DNA from: an uncultured Acidobacteriota bacterium
Lineage (GTDB): Bacteria; Acidobacteriota; Blastocatellia; RBC074
DNA length: 24,825 nt
Assembly: GCA_937967285.1 (NCBI GenBank)
Contig: CALBSU010000522.1
Span: 1 to 24,825, forward strand
Direction of reading: 5' to 3'
The translations under genes were made by a program, and so were the position numbers. Positions 19,763-24,825 of this stretch are shown here, piece after piece. The stretch's first letter is position 1; each line of letters opens with the position of its first letter. The notes under the pieces were generated by a model. That model had not been told where the DNA came from, did no database searches, and saw only the letters and a list, made by a program, of their open reading frames with translations.

Positions 19763-19806
19763 ATCGGCGCTGCCGCGTCAGTTGCCGATCCCCTTCAATA
19801 CTGACG
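19763..19806 (-). other. Possible H-type pseudoknot in the NRAMP-like gene leader
   Basis: On the minus strand CGTCAGT (19806-19800) pairs with ACTGACG (19782-19776), and ATCGGC (19789-19784) pairs with GCCGAT (19768-19763). The two helices interleave with a 1-nt junction and loops of 10 and 7 nt, which is pseudoknot geometry. It lies about 53-96 nt before the start codon. It matches no riboswitch I know and may be chance. Confidence 0.3.
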
Positions 19807-19880
19807 ATTTTTCCAGCCCTGCCATCTCCGCCGATAAATCCTCGCTTTGATTGCAATTCGCAAGCCATCCGCGAGATCAC

Positions 19881-19909
19881 ACTTAATGTCACCTTTAGCG
19901 GAGTGTCAA
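19881..19909 (-). promoter_or_regulatory. Possible promoter of the NRAMP-like gene
   Basis: A perfect TTGACA (19909-19904) is followed after 17 bp by TTAAGT (19886-19881), a poor -10 (3 of 6). Transcription from about 19874 would leave a leader of about 164 nt that contains the possible pseudoknot. ACACT and AGTGT form a dyad across the spacer. Confidence 0.35.
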
Positions 19910-19981
19910 TCAGTCTGCTGGTTAGACCAATCGGCCGGCATGGAGTATGCCGAAATGCCTGTAAAAATTGGCCTTCTGAGC

Positions 19982-20010
19982 TTTTCATCTCAGGCCGGTT
20001 TGTCTATAAT
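19982..20010 (+). promoter_or_regulatory. Putative sigma-70-type promoter of hppA
   Basis: TTTTCA (19982-19987, 4 of 6) and a perfect TATAAT (20005-20010) are separated by 17 bp. Transcription would begin near 20017 and give a leader of about 49 nt. GAGG at 20051-20054 is 11 nt before the ATG. Confidence 0.6.
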
Positions 20011-20065
20011 CGGCCTTCTGTGTACCGACCATTAATTTAATTTATCAAAAGAGGTTTCACCGCGT

Positions 20066-23625
<3,560 letters not shown>

Positions 23626-23687
23626 TACGATCCGACCTCCTGAATATGTGATGCGCTGTTGCCGATGGTCTCAATGATTGCGCAGGC

Positions 23688-24363
<676 letters not shown>

Positions 24364-24402
24364 TGGTGTCCTCGATGCTGTGTCAGATGCGGGAGCGGAT
24401 AA

Positions 24403-24408
24403 ATTATA
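24403..24408 (-). promoter_or_regulatory. TATAAT -10 element for the hemolysin-III-family gene
   Basis: On the minus strand TATAAT lies about 40 nt before the start codon, leaving a leader of about 33 nt. No convincing -35 is seen at 16-18 bp. The rest of the 241-bp divergent gap shows no clear promoter for the plus-strand gene. Confidence 0.4.
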
Positions 24409-24604
24409 AAAGAAAAGCCGGTGTGAGGAAGCAAAAAGTTGGTCGAATGGCCCGAAAAGGGGCTTGTTTTATCACTGGACGGGGATTAAACTTCGGATTC
24501 CTTGTCCATTATCTATGAATATACGCAGTTCGGACTGCTCGGAACGGACTGTACAGGGCATATTTCTCTCCGAGGAGAGCAGAACACCAGGGGGTAGCAA
24601 GAAG

Positions 24605-24825
24605 ATGATGAAACGTGTATTTGTGGGATTCGGTATGGCGCTGATGATGACTTTGATTCTGTCGGTCGCCGGTTTTGCGCAGTCGCATCCGGTGGCGGGA
24701 ACGTACAAAGTGACGGCGACCAGCAGCGAGCTTGGCGCGCTCAATTTCCAGATGATGCTCAAGCATGACGGTCAGAGCTGGTCCGGCGAGGTCAAGGATT
24801 CGCCGATGCCGCTGACGGTGACCAA
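24605..24825 (+). CDS. Secreted protein of unknown function (partial, cut by window end)
   Basis: Seventy-three codons are visible: MMKRVFVGFGMALMMTLILS begins a signal peptide that probably ends at GFAQ (residue 26). The mature part starts SHPVAGTYKVTATSSELGAL and continues with FQMMLKHDGQSWSGEV, a strand-rich pattern seen in small secreted beta-barrel proteins. I do not recognise a family. AGGGGGT lies about 9-12 nt before the two adjacent ATG codons (24605 and 24608); either may be the start. The gene runs off the right edge. Confidence 0.75.
   Translation, partial: MMKRVFVGFGMALMMTLILSVAGFAQSHPVAGTYKVTATSSELGALNFQMMLKHDGQSWSGEVKDSPMPLTVT

Noticed and set aside
19707..19988. 93-codon minus-strand frame whose stop overlaps the NRAMP-like start as ATGA
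   Set aside because: The overlap is tempting, but the composition is not protein-like, there is no ribosome site, and it spans the promoter region; it is better read as leader.
24472..24766. Two minus-strand frames opposite the partial secreted protein
   Set aside because: They are antisense to a gene with a clear signal peptide and ribosome site.

Overview
The window is about 25 kb of bacterial chromosome of moderately high GC. It holds 16 complete protein genes and one partial gene at the right edge. I saw no rRNA, tRNA, CRISPR array, transposase or phage gene. The gene content (PhoD-type phosphatase, beta-propeller phosphoesterase, fused M16-like protein, divergent membrane pyrophosphatase, sigma-54 two-component pair) and the many heptameric GTAGAAA repeats between genes suggest an Acidobacteriota-like organism, perhaps Blastocatellia. 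That placement is an inference, not a database result.

Layout. Bases 1-14939 are all minus strand. In transcription order they hold a sensor kinase and NtrC-type regulator (overlapping ATGA), a fused M16-like secreted protein, thiL, ttcA, a secreted YVTN-propeller/phosphoesterase, then a PRC-barrel gene, hemN and phoD as a tight operon. Bases 15319-18384 are plus strand: a BON-domain periplasmic protein, a GlsB/YeaQ-like membrane protein, an HtrA/Deg protease and a DedA protein. An NRAMP-like transporter (minus) and a membrane pyrophosphatase, hppA (plus), diverge from a shared 355-bp regulatory gap. An MscS channel and a hemolysin-III-family protein (both minus) follow, and a secreted protein of unknown function (plus) is cut by the window end.

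Two themes stand out. First, the kinase/regulator pair is divergent from the BON, GlsB-like and HtrA genes. A sequence matching the sigma-54 consensus (TGGCAC-N5-TTGCA, 15213-15228) lies in front of the BON gene, and the regulator has the AAA+ domain needed to activate sigma-54. This resembles the E. coli ZraP/ZraSR layout and reads as an envelope-stress module with a different periplasmic effector. An intrinsic terminator after the BON gene probably makes it the most strongly expressed member.

Second, the intergenic repeats (7-nt arrays, a REP-like palindrome pair, a 46-nt-period repeat) nearly all start at or within a stop codon and often fill the whole gap to the next gene. In several cases the repeat supplies the stop codon. 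Genes without such repeats either have a textbook intrinsic terminator (BON, htrA) or end against a neighbour. The repeats may therefore act as, or have colonised, 3' ends of transcripts.
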